Below are positions 9,384 through 22,526 of a stretch of DNA of 64,000 bases, one piece after another. Each line of letters starts with the position of its first letter. The stretch's first letter is position 1. The translations under genes and the position numbers were made by a program. The notes beneath the pieces are model-generated. The model made no database searches and had not been told where the DNA came from. It saw nothing but the letters and a program-made list of their open reading frames with translations. This DNA comes from Flectonema sp. DT1601 (lineage: Eukaryota > Euglenozoa > Diplonemea > Diplonemida > Diplonemidae), in the NCBI GenBank assembly GCA_964019425.1, contig OZ025803.1, positions 1,164,001-1,228,000 of the forward strand. Reading direction: 5' to 3'.

Positions 9384-9406
9384 CCCCATCCACCCTCCCC
9401 CACCCC
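9384..9406 (-). other. G-quadruplex-type motif, repeated in every unit
   Basis: On the minus strand the runs are G4-T-G5-A-G3 followed by a 5-nt loop and G4, which fits an intramolecular quadruplex with very short loops. Two more G-run clusters lie at 9353-9376 and 9285-9304. With 108 units the array holds over 300 such clusters, all on one strand. In units 62 and 81 an inserted A shortens one G4 run to G3. Confidence 0.7.
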
Positions 9407-9431
9407 AACAAAAGAAGAAAACGGCGGCAGC

Positions 9432-9437
9432 CACGTG
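9432..9437. promoter_or_regulatory. CACGTG palindrome (E-box type), once per unit
   Basis: A CACGTG hexamer in the context GGCAGCCACGTGACAC occurs once per unit, 108 times in all, and matches bHLH-type sites known from animals, plants and fungi. Binding here is only possible in principle. Confidence 0.4.
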
Positions 9438-9480
9438 ACACACTCGTGTTCGTGTAGCGAAGCGTTTCGGCGACTTCGAA

Positions 9481-9501
9481 GACGACGACGACGACGACGA
9501 C
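9481..9501. repeat. (GAC)7 microsatellite, once per unit
   Basis: Seven GAC triplets follow CTTCGAA in the standard unit. Units 10-12 and 23-25 have eight, which is the main length polymorphism in the array. Confidence 0.9.
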
Positions 9502-12500
9502 GTAGAAGAGACGGTGTATGTGACTGACCTTCTTCTTCCTTATTTATTTGTTTACTTTTGTTAATTACTTCCTCTTAATTTCATTCCTCTCTTAGATTGT
9601 TGTTTATTTGCTTATTTATTTGTTTGTTTATTTGTCTGTTTATCTGTCTGTATATTCTGTTACTATCTGTTATTTTGTTACATTTATCTGTAGTACATTT
9701 TTGTTATTGTTAAATTAAAACATCTTCTTCACAGTTTTTTCCCTCCCTCGCCCCATCCCCGTCAGCGAGTAGGAAAGCGCAGCTAGGAATTTTTCCACGC
9801 AAGCGGATCCCACAACCCGACCACCCTTCCCCACGCTCACCCCATCCACCCTCCCCCACCCCAACAAAAGAAGAAAACGGCGGCAGCCACGTGACACACT
9901 CGTGTTCGTGTAGCGAAGCGTTTCGGCGACTTCGAAGACGACGACGACGACGACGACGTAGAAGAGACGGTGTATGTGACTGACCTTCTTCTTCCTTATT
10001 TATTTGTTTACTTTTGTTAATTACTTCCTCTTAATTTCATTCCTCTCTTAGATTGTTGTTTATTTGCTTATTTATTTGTTTGTTTATTTGTCTGTTTATC
10101 TGTCTGTATATTCTGTTACTATCTGTTATTTTGTTACATTTATCTGTAGTACATTTTTGTTATTGTTAAATTAAAACATCTTCTTCACAGTTTTTTCCCT
10201 CCCTCGCCCCATCCCCGTCAGCGAGTAGGAAAGCGCAGCTAGGAATTTTTCCACGCAAGCGGATCCCACAACCCGACCACCCTTCCCCACGCTCACCCCA
10301 TCCACCCTCCCCCACCCCAACAAAAGAAGAAAACGGCGGCAGCCACGTGACACACTCGTGTTCGTGTAGCGAAGCGTTTCGGCGACTTCGAAGACGACGA
10401 CGACGACGACGACGTAGAAGAGACGGTGTATGTGACTGACCTTCTTCTTCCTTATTTATTTGTTTACTTTTGTTAATTACTTCCTCTTAATTTCATTCCT
10501 CTCTTAGATTGTTGTTTATTTGCTTATTTATTTGTTTGTTTATTTGTCTGTTTATCTGTCTGTATATTCTGTTACTATCTGTTATTTTGTTACATTTATC
10601 TGTAGTACATTTTTGTTATTGTTAAATTAAAACATCTTCTTCACAGTTTTTTCCCTCCCTCGCCCCATCCCCGTCAGCGAGTAGGAAAGCGCAGCTAGGA
10701 ATTTTTCCACGCAAGCGGATCCCACAACCCGACCACCCTTCCCCACGCTCACCCCATCCACCCTCCCCCACCCCAACAAAAGAAGAAAACGGCGGCAGCC
10801 ACGTGACACACTCGTGTTCGTGTAGCGAAGCGTTTCGGCGACTTCGAAGACGACGACGACGACGACGACGTAGAAGAGACGGTGTATGTGACTGACCTTC
10901 TTCTTCCTTATTTATTTGTTTACTTTTGTTAATTACTTCCTCTTAATTTCATTCCTCTCTTAGATTGTTGTTTATTTGCTTATTTATTTGTTTGTTTATT
11001 TGTCTGTTTATCTGTCTGTATATTCTGTTACTATCTGTTATTTTGTTACATTTATCTGTAGTACATTTTTGTTATTGTTAAATTAAAACATCTTCTTCAC
11101 AGTTTTTTCCCTCCCTCGCCCCATCCCCGTCAGCGAGTAGGAAAGCGCAGCTAGGAATTTTTCCACGCAAGCGGATCCCACAACCCGACCACCCTTCCCC
11201 ACGCTCACCCCATCCACCCTCCCCCACCCCAACAAAAGAAGAAAACGGCGGCAGCCACGTGACACACTCGTGTTCGTGTAGCGAAGCGTTTCGGCGACTT
11301 CGAAGACGACGACGACGACGACGACGTAGAAGAGACGGTGTATGTGACTGACCTTCTTCTTCCTTATTTATTTGTTTACTTTTGTTAATTACTTCCTCTT
11401 AATTTCATTCCTCTCTTAGATTGTTGTTTATTTGCTTATTTATTTGTTTGTTTATTTGTCTGTTTATCTGTCTGTATATTCTGTTACTATCTGTTATTTT
11501 GTTACATTTATCTGTAGTACATTTTTGTTATTGTTAAATTAAAACATCTTCTTCACAGTTTTTTCCCTCCCTCGCCCCATCCCCGTCAGCGAGTAGGAAA
11601 GCGCAGCTAGGAATTTTTCCACGCAAGCGGATCCCACAACCCGACCACCCTTCCCCACGCTCACCCCATCCACCCTCCCCCACCCCAACAAAAGAAGAAA
11701 ACGGCGGCAGCCACGTGACACACTCGTGTTCGTGTAGCGAAGCGTTTCGGCGACTTCGAAGACGACGACGACGACGACGACGTAGAAGAGACGGTGTATG
11801 TGACTGACCTTCTTCTTCCTTATTTATTTGTTTACTTTTGTTAATTACTTCCTCTTAATTTCATTCCTCTCTTAGATTGTTGTTTATTTGCTTATTTATT
11901 TGTTTGTTTATTTGTCTGTTTATCTGTCTGTATATTCTGTTACTATCTGTTATTTTGTTACATTTATCTGTAGTACATTTTTGTTATTGTTAAATTAAAA
12001 CATCTTCTTCACAGTTTTTTCCCTCCCTCGCCCCATCCCCGTCAGCGAGTAGGAAAGCGCAGCTAGGAATTTTTCCACGCAAGCGGATCCCACAACCCGA
12101 CCACCCTTCCCCACGCTCACCCCATCCACCCTCCCCCACCCCAACAAAAGAAGAAAACGGCGGCAGCCACGTGACACACTCGTGTTCGTGTAGCGAAGCG
12201 TTTCGGCGACTTCGAAGACGACGACGACGACGACGACGTAGAAGAGACGGTGTATGTGACTGACCTTCTTCTTCCTTATTTATTTGTTTACTTTTGTTAA
12301 TTACTTCCTCTTAATTTCATTCCTCTCTTAGATTGTTGTTTATTTGCTTATTTATTTGTTTGTTTATTTGTCTGTTTATCTGTCTGTATATTCTGTTACT
12401 ATCTGTTATTTTGTTACATTTATCTGTAGTACATTTTTGTTATTGTTAAATTAAAACATCTTCTTCACAGTTTTTTCCCTCCCTCGCCCCATCCCCGTCA

Positions 12501-13382
12501 GCGAGTAGGAAAGCGCAGCTAGGAATTTTTCCACGCAAGCGGATCCCACAACCCGACCACCCTTCCCCACGCTCACCCCATCCACCCTCCCCCACCCCAA
12601 CAAAAGAAGAAAACGGCGGCAGCCACGTGACACACTCGTGTTCGTGTAGCGAAGCGTTTCGGCGACTTCGAAGACGACGACGACGACGACGACGTAGAAG
12701 AGACGGTGTATGTGACTGACCTTCTTCTTCCTTATTTATTTGTTTACTTTTGTTAATTACTTCCTCTTAATTTCATTCCTCTCTTAGATTGTTGTTTATT
12801 TGCTTATTTATTTGTTTGTTTATTTGTCTGTTTATCTGTCTGTATATTCTGTTACTATCTGTTATTTTGTTACATTTATCTGTAGTACATTTTTGTTATT
12901 GTTAAATTAAAACATCTTCTTCACAGTTTTTTCCCTCCCTCGCCCCATCCCCGTCAGCGAGTAGGAAAGCGCAGCTAGGAATTTTTCCACGCAAGCGGAT
13001 CCCACAACCCGACCACCCTTCCCCACGCTCACCCCATCCACCCTCCCCCACCCCAACAAAAGAAGAAAACGGCGGCAGCCACGTGACACACTCGTGTTCG
13101 TGTAGCGAAGCGTTTCGGCGACTTCGAAGACGACGACGACGACGACGACGTAGAAGAGACGGTGTATGTGACTGACCTTCTTCTTCCTTATTTATTTGTT
13201 TACTTTTGTTAATTACTTCCTCTTAATTTCATTCCTCTCTTAGATTGTTGTTTATTTGCTTATTTATTTGTTTGTTTATTTGTCTGTTTATCTGTCTGTA
13301 TATTCTGTTACTATCTGTTATTTTGTTACATTTATCTGTAGTACATTTTTGTTATTGTTAAATTAAAACATCTTCTTCACAG

Positions 13383-14759
13383 TTTTTTCCCTCCCTCGCC
13401 CCATCCCCGTCAGCGAGTAGGAAAGCGCAGCTAGGAATTTTTCCACGCAAGCGGATCCCACAACCCGACCACCCTTCCCCACGCTCACCCCATCCACCCT
13501 CCCCCACCCCAACAAAAGAAGAAAACGGCGGCAGCCACGTGACACACTCGTGTTCGTGTAGCGAAGCGTTTCGGCGACTTCGAAGACGACGACGACGACG
13601 ACGACGACGTAGAAGAGACGGTGTATGTGACTGACCTTCTTCTTCCTTATTTATTTGTTTACTTTTGTTAATTACTTCCTCTTAATTTCATTCCTCTCTT
13701 AGATTGTTGTTTATTTGCTTATTTATTTGTTTGTTTATTTGTCTGTTTATCTGTCTGTATATTCTGTTACTATCTGTTATTTTGTTACATTTATCTGTAG
13801 TACATTTTTGTTATTGTTAAATTAAAACATCTTCTTCACAGTTTTTTCCCTCCCTCGCCCCATCCCCGTCAGCGAGTAGGAAAGCGCAGCTAGGAATTTT
13901 TCCACGCAAGCGGATCCCACAACCCGACCACCCTTCCCCACGCTCACCCCATCCACCCTCCCCCACCCCAACAAAAGAAGAAAACGGCGGCAGCCACGTG
14001 ACACACTCGTGTTCGTGTAGCGAAGCGTTTCGGCGACTTCGAAGACGACGACGACGACGACGACGACGTAGAAGAGACGGTGTATGTGACTGACCTTCTT
14101 CTTCCTTATTTATTTGTTTACTTTTGTTAATTACTTCCTCTTAATTTCATTCCTCTCTTAGATTGTTGTTTATTTGCTTATTTATTTGTTTGTTTATTTG
14201 TCTGTTTATCTGTCTGTATATTCTGTTACTATCTGTTATTTTGTTACATTTATCTGTAGTACATTTTTGTTATTGTTAAATTAAAACATCTTCTTCACAG
14301 TTTTTTCCCTCCCTCGCCCCATCCCCGTCAGCGAGTAGGAAAGCGCAGCTAGGAATTTTTCCACGCAAGCGGATCCCACAACCCGACCACCCTTCCCCAC
14401 GCTCACCCCATCCACCCTCCCCCACCCCAACAAAAGAAGAAAACGGCGGCAGCCACGTGACACACTCGTGTTCGTGTAGCGAAGCGTTTCGGCGACTTCG
14501 AAGACGACGACGACGACGACGACGACGTAGAAGAGACGGTGTATGTGACTGACCTTCTTCTTCCTTATTTATTTGTTTACTTTTGTTAATTACTTCCTCT
14601 TAATTTCATTCCTCTCTTAGATTGTTGTTTATTTGCTTATTTATTTGTTTGTTTATTTGTCTGTTTATCTGTCTGTATATTCTGTTACTATCTGTTATTT
14701 TGTTACATTTATCTGTAGTACATTTTTGTTATTGTTAAATTAAAACATCTTCTTCACAG
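13383..14759. repeat. Array units 10-12, (GAC)8 variant block
   Basis: Three successive units are 459 bp long because of one extra GAC. The next such block begins 5,937 bp later (13 units). Confidence 0.9.
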
Positions 14760-17700
14760 TTTTTTCCCTCCCTCGCCCCATCCCCGTCAGCGAGTAGGAA
14801 AGCGCAGCTAGGAATTTTTCCACGCAAGCGGATCCCACAACCCGACCACCCTTCCCCACGCTCACCCCATCCACCCTCCCCCACCCCAACAAAAGAAGAA
14901 AACGGCGGCAGCCACGTGACACACTCGTGTTCGTGTAGCGAAGCGTTTCGGCGACTTCGAAGACGACGACGACGACGACGACGTAGAAGAGACGGTGTAT
15001 GTGACTGACCTTCTTCTTCCTTATTTATTTGTTTACTTTTGTTAATTACTTCCTCTTAATTTCATTCCTCTCTTAGATTGTTGTTTATTTGCTTATTTAT
15101 TTGTTTGTTTATTTGTCTGTTTATCTGTCTGTATATTCTGTTACTATCTGTTATTTTGTTACATTTATCTGTAGTACATTTTTGTTATTGTTAAATTAAA
15201 ACATCTTCTTCACAGTTTTTTCCCTCCCTCGCCCCATCCCCGTCAGCGAGTAGGAAAGCGCAGCTAGGAATTTTTCCACGCAAGCGGATCCCACAACCCG
15301 ACCACCCTTCCCCACGCTCACCCCATCCACCCTCCCCCACCCCAACAAAAGAAGAAAACGGCGGCAGCCACGTGACACACTCGTGTTCGTGTAGCGAAGC
15401 GTTTCGGCGACTTCGAAGACGACGACGACGACGACGACGTAGAAGAGACGGTGTATGTGACTGACCTTCTTCTTCCTTATTTATTTGTTTACTTTTGTTA
15501 ATTACTTCCTCTTAATTTCATTCCTCTCTTAGATTGTTGTTTATTTGCTTATTTATTTGTTTGTTTATTTGTCTGTTTATCTGTCTGTATATTCTGTTAC
15601 TATCTGTTATTTTGTTACATTTATCTGTAGTACATTTTTGTTATTGTTAAATTAAAACATCTTCTTCACAGTTTTTTCCCTCCCTCGCCCCATCCCCGTC
15701 AGCGAGTAGGAAAGCGCAGCTAGGAATTTTTCCACGCAAGCGGATCCCACAACCCGACCACCCTTCCCCACGCTCACCCCATCCACCCTCCCCCACCCCA
15801 ACAAAAGAAGAAAACGGCGGCAGCCACGTGACACACTCGTGTTCGTGTAGCGAAGCGTTTCGGCGACTTCGAAGACGACGACGACGACGACGACGTAGAA
15901 GAGACGGTGTATGTGACTGACCTTCTTCTTCCTTATTTATTTGTTTACTTTTGTTAATTACTTCCTCTTAATTTCATTCCTCTCTTAGATTGTTGTTTAT
16001 TTGCTTATTTATTTGTTTGTTTATTTGTCTGTTTATCTGTCTGTATATTCTGTTACTATCTGTTATTTTGTTACATTTATCTGTAGTACATTTTTGTTAT
16101 TGTTAAATTAAAACATCTTCTTCACAGTTTTTTCCCTCCCTCGCCCCATCCCCGTCAGCGAGTAGGAAAGCGCAGCTAGGAATTTTTCCACGCAAGCGGA
16201 TCCCACAACCCGACCACCCTTCCCCACGCTCACCCCATCCACCCTCCCCCACCCCAACAAAAGAAGAAAACGGCGGCAGCCACGTGACACACTCGTGTTC
16301 GTGTAGCGAAGCGTTTCGGCGACTTCGAAGACGACGACGACGACGACGACGTAGAAGAGACGGTGTATGTGACTGACCTTCTTCTTCCTTATTTATTTGT
16401 TTACTTTTGTTAATTACTTCCTCTTAATTTCATTCCTCTCTTAGATTGTTGTTTATTTGCTTATTTATTTGTTTGTTTATTTGTCTGTTTATCTGTCTGT
16501 ATATTCTGTTACTATCTGTTATTTTGTTACATTTATCTGTAGTACATTTTTGTTATTGTTAAATTAAAACATCTTCTTCACAGTTTTTTCCCTCCCTCGC
16601 CCCATCCCCGTCAGCGAGTAGGAAAGCGCAGCTAGGAATTTTTCCACGCAAGCGGATCCCACAACCCGACCACCCTTCCCCACGCTCACCCCATCCACCC
16701 TCCCCCACCCCAACAAAAGAAGAAAACGGCGGCAGCCACGTGACACACTCGTGTTCGTGTAGCGAAGCGTTTCGGCGACTTCGAAGACGACGACGACGAC
16801 GACGACGTAGAAGAGACGGTGTATGTGACTGACCTTCTTCTTCCTTATTTATTTGTTTACTTTTGTTAATTACTTCCTCTTAATTTCATTCCTCTCTTAG
16901 ATTGTTGTTTATTTGCTTATTTATTTGTTTGTTTATTTGTCTGTTTATCTGTCTGTATATTCTGTTACTATCTGTTATTTTGTTACATTTATCTGTAGTA
17001 CATTTTTGTTATTGTTAAATTAAAACATCTTCTTCACAGTTTTTTCCCTCCCTCGCCCCATCCCCGTCAGCGAGTAGGAAAGCGCAGCTAGGAATTTTTC
17101 CACGCAAGCGGATCCCACAACCCGACCACCCTTCCCCACGCTCACCCCATCCACCCTCCCCCACCCCAACAAAAGAAGAAAACGGCGGCAGCCACGTGAC
17201 ACACTCGTGTTCGTGTAGCGAAGCGTTTCGGCGACTTCGAAGACGACGACGACGACGACGACGTAGAAGAGACGGTGTATGTGACTGACCTTCTTCTTCC
17301 TTATTTATTTGTTTACTTTTGTTAATTACTTCCTCTTAATTTCATTCCTCTCTTAGATTGTTGTTTATTTGCTTATTTATTTGTTTGTTTATTTGTCTGT
17401 TTATCTGTCTGTATATTCTGTTACTATCTGTTATTTTGTTACATTTATCTGTAGTACATTTTTGTTATTGTTAAATTAAAACATCTTCTTCACAGTTTTT
17501 TCCCTCCCTCGCCCCATCCCCGTCAGCGAGTAGGAAAGCGCAGCTAGGAATTTTTCCACGCAAGCGGATCCCACAACCCGACCACCCTTCCCCACGCTCA
17601 CCCCATCCACCCTCCCCCACCCCAACAAAAGAAGAAAACGGCGGCAGCCACGTGACACACTCGTGTTCGTGTAGCGAAGCGTTTCGGCGACTTCGAAGAC

Positions 17701-19319
17701 GACGACGACGACGACGACGTAGAAGAGACGGTGTATGTGACTGACCTTCTTCTTCCTTATTTATTTGTTTACTTTTGTTAATTACTTCCTCTTAATTTCA
17801 TTCCTCTCTTAGATTGTTGTTTATTTGCTTATTTATTTGTTTGTTTATTTGTCTGTTTATCTGTCTGTATATTCTGTTACTATCTGTTATTTTGTTACAT
17901 TTATCTGTAGTACATTTTTGTTATTGTTAAATTAAAACATCTTCTTCACAGTTTTTTCCCTCCCTCGCCCCATCCCCGTCAGCGAGTAGGAAAGCGCAGC
18001 TAGGAATTTTTCCACGCAAGCGGATCCCACAACCCGACCACCCTTCCCCACGCTCACCCCATCCACCCTCCCCCACCCCAACAAAAGAAGAAAACGGCGG
18101 CAGCCACGTGACACACTCGTGTTCGTGTAGCGAAGCGTTTCGGCGACTTCGAAGACGACGACGACGACGACGACGTAGAAGAGACGGTGTATGTGACTGA
18201 CCTTCTTCTTCCTTATTTATTTGTTTACTTTTGTTAATTACTTCCTCTTAATTTCATTCCTCTCTTAGATTGTTGTTTATTTGCTTATTTATTTGTTTGT
18301 TTATTTGTCTGTTTATCTGTCTGTATATTCTGTTACTATCTGTTATTTTGTTACATTTATCTGTAGTACATTTTTGTTATTGTTAAATTAAAACATCTTC
18401 TTCACAGTTTTTTCCCTCCCTCGCCCCATCCCCGTCAGCGAGTAGGAAAGCGCAGCTAGGAATTTTTCCACGCAAGCGGATCCCACAACCCGACCACCCT
18501 TCCCCACGCTCACCCCATCCACCCTCCCCCACCCCAACAAAAGAAGAAAACGGCGGCAGCCACGTGACACACTCGTGTTCGTGTAGCGAAGCGTTTCGGC
18601 GACTTCGAAGACGACGACGACGACGACGACGTAGAAGAGACGGTGTATGTGACTGACCTTCTTCTTCCTTATTTATTTGTTTACTTTTGTTAATTACTTC
18701 CTCTTAATTTCATTCCTCTCTTAGATTGTTGTTTATTTGCTTATTTATTTGTTTGTTTATTTGTCTGTTTATCTGTCTGTATATTCTGTTACTATCTGTT
18801 ATTTTGTTACATTTATCTGTAGTACATTTTTGTTATTGTTAAATTAAAACATCTTCTTCACAGTTTTTTCCCTCCCTCGCCCCATCCCCGTCAGCGAGTA
18901 GGAAAGCGCAGCTAGGAATTTTTCCACGCAAGCGGATCCCACAACCCGACCACCCTTCCCCACGCTCACCCCATCCACCCTCCCCCACCCCAACAAAAGA
19001 AGAAAACGGCGGCAGCCACGTGACACACTCGTGTTCGTGTAGCGAAGCGTTTCGGCGACTTCGAAGACGACGACGACGACGACGACGTAGAAGAGACGGT
19101 GTATGTGACTGACCTTCTTCTTCCTTATTTATTTGTTTACTTTTGTTAATTACTTCCTCTTAATTTCATTCCTCTCTTAGATTGTTGTTTATTTGCTTAT
19201 TTATTTGTTTGTTTATTTGTCTGTTTATCTGTCTGTATATTCTGTTACTATCTGTTATTTTGTTACATTTATCTGTAGTACATTTTTGTTATTGTTAAAT
19301 TAAAACATCTTCTTCACAG

Positions 19320-20696
19320 TTTTTTCCCTCCCTCGCCCCATCCCCGTCAGCGAGTAGGAAAGCGCAGCTAGGAATTTTTCCACGCAAGCGGATCCCACAA
19401 CCCGACCACCCTTCCCCACGCTCACCCCATCCACCCTCCCCCACCCCAACAAAAGAAGAAAACGGCGGCAGCCACGTGACACACTCGTGTTCGTGTAGCG
19501 AAGCGTTTCGGCGACTTCGAAGACGACGACGACGACGACGACGACGTAGAAGAGACGGTGTATGTGACTGACCTTCTTCTTCCTTATTTATTTGTTTACT
19601 TTTGTTAATTACTTCCTCTTAATTTCATTCCTCTCTTAGATTGTTGTTTATTTGCTTATTTATTTGTTTGTTTATTTGTCTGTTTATCTGTCTGTATATT
19701 CTGTTACTATCTGTTATTTTGTTACATTTATCTGTAGTACATTTTTGTTATTGTTAAATTAAAACATCTTCTTCACAGTTTTTTCCCTCCCTCGCCCCAT
19801 CCCCGTCAGCGAGTAGGAAAGCGCAGCTAGGAATTTTTCCACGCAAGCGGATCCCACAACCCGACCACCCTTCCCCACGCTCACCCCATCCACCCTCCCC
19901 CACCCCAACAAAAGAAGAAAACGGCGGCAGCCACGTGACACACTCGTGTTCGTGTAGCGAAGCGTTTCGGCGACTTCGAAGACGACGACGACGACGACGA
20001 CGACGTAGAAGAGACGGTGTATGTGACTGACCTTCTTCTTCCTTATTTATTTGTTTACTTTTGTTAATTACTTCCTCTTAATTTCATTCCTCTCTTAGAT
20101 TGTTGTTTATTTGCTTATTTATTTGTTTGTTTATTTGTCTGTTTATCTGTCTGTATATTCTGTTACTATCTGTTATTTTGTTACATTTATCTGTAGTACA
20201 TTTTTGTTATTGTTAAATTAAAACATCTTCTTCACAGTTTTTTCCCTCCCTCGCCCCATCCCCGTCAGCGAGTAGGAAAGCGCAGCTAGGAATTTTTCCA
20301 CGCAAGCGGATCCCACAACCCGACCACCCTTCCCCACGCTCACCCCATCCACCCTCCCCCACCCCAACAAAAGAAGAAAACGGCGGCAGCCACGTGACAC
20401 ACTCGTGTTCGTGTAGCGAAGCGTTTCGGCGACTTCGAAGACGACGACGACGACGACGACGACGTAGAAGAGACGGTGTATGTGACTGACCTTCTTCTTC
20501 CTTATTTATTTGTTTACTTTTGTTAATTACTTCCTCTTAATTTCATTCCTCTCTTAGATTGTTGTTTATTTGCTTATTTATTTGTTTGTTTATTTGTCTG
20601 TTTATCTGTCTGTATATTCTGTTACTATCTGTTATTTTGTTACATTTATCTGTAGTACATTTTTGTTATTGTTAAATTAAAACATCTTCTTCACAG
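19320..20696. repeat. Array units 23-25, (GAC)8 variant block
   Basis: A second run of exactly three 459-bp units, 13 units after the first, best explained by duplication of a block of the array. Confidence 0.9.
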
Positions 20697-22064
20697 TTTT
20701 TTCCCTCCCTCGCCCCATCCCCGTCAGCGAGTAGGAAAGCGCAGCTAGGAATTTTTCCACGCAAGCGGATCCCACAACCCGACCACCCTTCCCCACGCTC
20801 ACCCCATCCACCCTCCCCCACCCCAACAAAAGAAGAAAACGGCGGCAGCCACGTGACACACTCGTGTTCGTGTAGCGAAGCGTTTCGGCGACTTCGAAGA
20901 CGACGACGACGACGACGACGTAGAAGAGACGGTGTATGTGACTGACCTTCTTCTTCCTTATTTATTTGTTTACTTTTGTTAATTACTTCCTCTTAATTTC
21001 ATTCCTCTCTTAGATTGTTGTTTATTTGCTTATTTATTTGTTTGTTTATTTGTCTGTTTATCTGTCTGTATATTCTGTTACTATCTGTTATTTTGTTACA
21101 TTTATCTGTAGTACATTTTTGTTATTGTTAAATTAAAACATCTTCTTCACAGTTTTTTCCCTCCCTCGCCCCATCCCCGTCAGCGAGTAGGAAAGCGCAG
21201 CTAGGAATTTTTCCACGCAAGCGGATCCCACAACCCGACCACCCTTCCCCACGCTCACCCCATCCACCCTCCCCCACCCCAACAAAAGAAGAAAACGGCG
21301 GCAGCCACGTGACACACTCGTGTTCGTGTAGCGAAGCGTTTCGGCGACTTCGAAGACGACGACGACGACGACGACGTAGAAGAGACGGTGTATGTGACTG
21401 ACCTTCTTCTTCCTTATTTATTTGTTTACTTTTGTTAATTACTTCCTCTTAATTTCATTCCTCTCTTAGATTGTTGTTTATTTGCTTATTTATTTGTTTG
21501 TTTATTTGTCTGTTTATCTGTCTGTATATTCTGTTACTATCTGTTATTTTGTTACATTTATCTGTAGTACATTTTTGTTATTGTTAAATTAAAACATCTT
21601 CTTCACAGTTTTTTCCCTCCCTCGCCCCATCCCCGTCAGCGAGTAGGAAAGCGCAGCTAGGAATTTTTCCACGCAAGCGGATCCCACAACCCGACCACCC
21701 TTCCCCACGCTCACCCCATCCACCCTCCCCCACCCCAACAAAAGAAGAAAACGGCGGCAGCCACGTGACACACTCGTGTTCGTGTAGCGAAGCGTTTCGG
21801 CGACTTCGAAGACGACGACGACGACGACGACGTAGAAGAGACGGTGTATGTGACTGACCTTCTTCTTCCTTATTTATTTGTTTACTTTTGTTAATTACTT
21901 CCTCTTAATTTCATTCCTCTCTTAGATTGTTGTTTATTTGCTTATTTATTTGTTTGTTTATTTGTCTGTTTATCTGTCTGTATATTCTGTTACTATCTGT
22001 TATTTTGTTACATTTATCTGTAGTACATTTTTGTTATTGTTAAATTAAAACATCTTCTTCACAG

Positions 22065-22526
22065 TTTTTTCCCTCCCTCGCCCCATCCCCGTCAGCGAGT
22101 AGGAAAGCGCAGCTAGGAATTTTTCCACGCAAGCGGATCCCACAACCCGACCACCCTTCCCCACGCTCACCCCATCCACCCTCCCCCACCCCAACAAAAG
22201 AAGAAAACGGCGGCAGCCACGTGACACACTCGTGTTCGTGTAGCGAAGCGTTTCGGCGACTTCGAAGACGACGACGACGACGACGACGTAGAAGAGACGG
22301 TGTATGTGACTGACCTTCTTCTTCCTTATTTATTTGTTTACTTTTGTTAATTACTTCCTCTTAATTTCATTCCTCTCTTAGATTGTTGTTTATTTGCTTA
22401 TTTATTTGTTTGTTTATTTGTATTTGTCTGTTTATCTGTCTGTATATTCTGTTACTATCTGTTATTTTGTTACATTTATCTGTAGTACATTTTTGTTATT
22501 GTTAAATTAAAACATCTTCTTCACAG
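22065..22526. repeat. Array unit 29, +6 bp variant
   Basis: A TATTTG duplication at about 22421-22426 in the T-rich half makes this unit 462 bp. It is the only unit of its kind and is consistent with replication slippage. Confidence 0.9.

Larger units (their letters stand above)
9279..9734. repeat. Unit 1 of the array (reference unit)
   Basis: Landmarks: T6 at the start; C-run clusters at 9285-9304, 9353-9376 and 9384-9406 (G-quadruplex-type on the minus strand); CACGTG at 9432-9437; (GAC)7 at 9481-9501; a TTTR-rich tract from about 9540 to 9660; and the end CTTCTTCACAG, which abuts the next T6. The SINE-like body corresponds to the first 186 bp; the origin of the other 270 bp is not visible in this window. 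Confidence 0.9.

Noticed and set aside
9276-9527. Plus-strand 83-codon frame through the (GAC)n tract of unit 1
   Set aside because: Low-complexity Arg/Pro translation of satellite DNA with no support.
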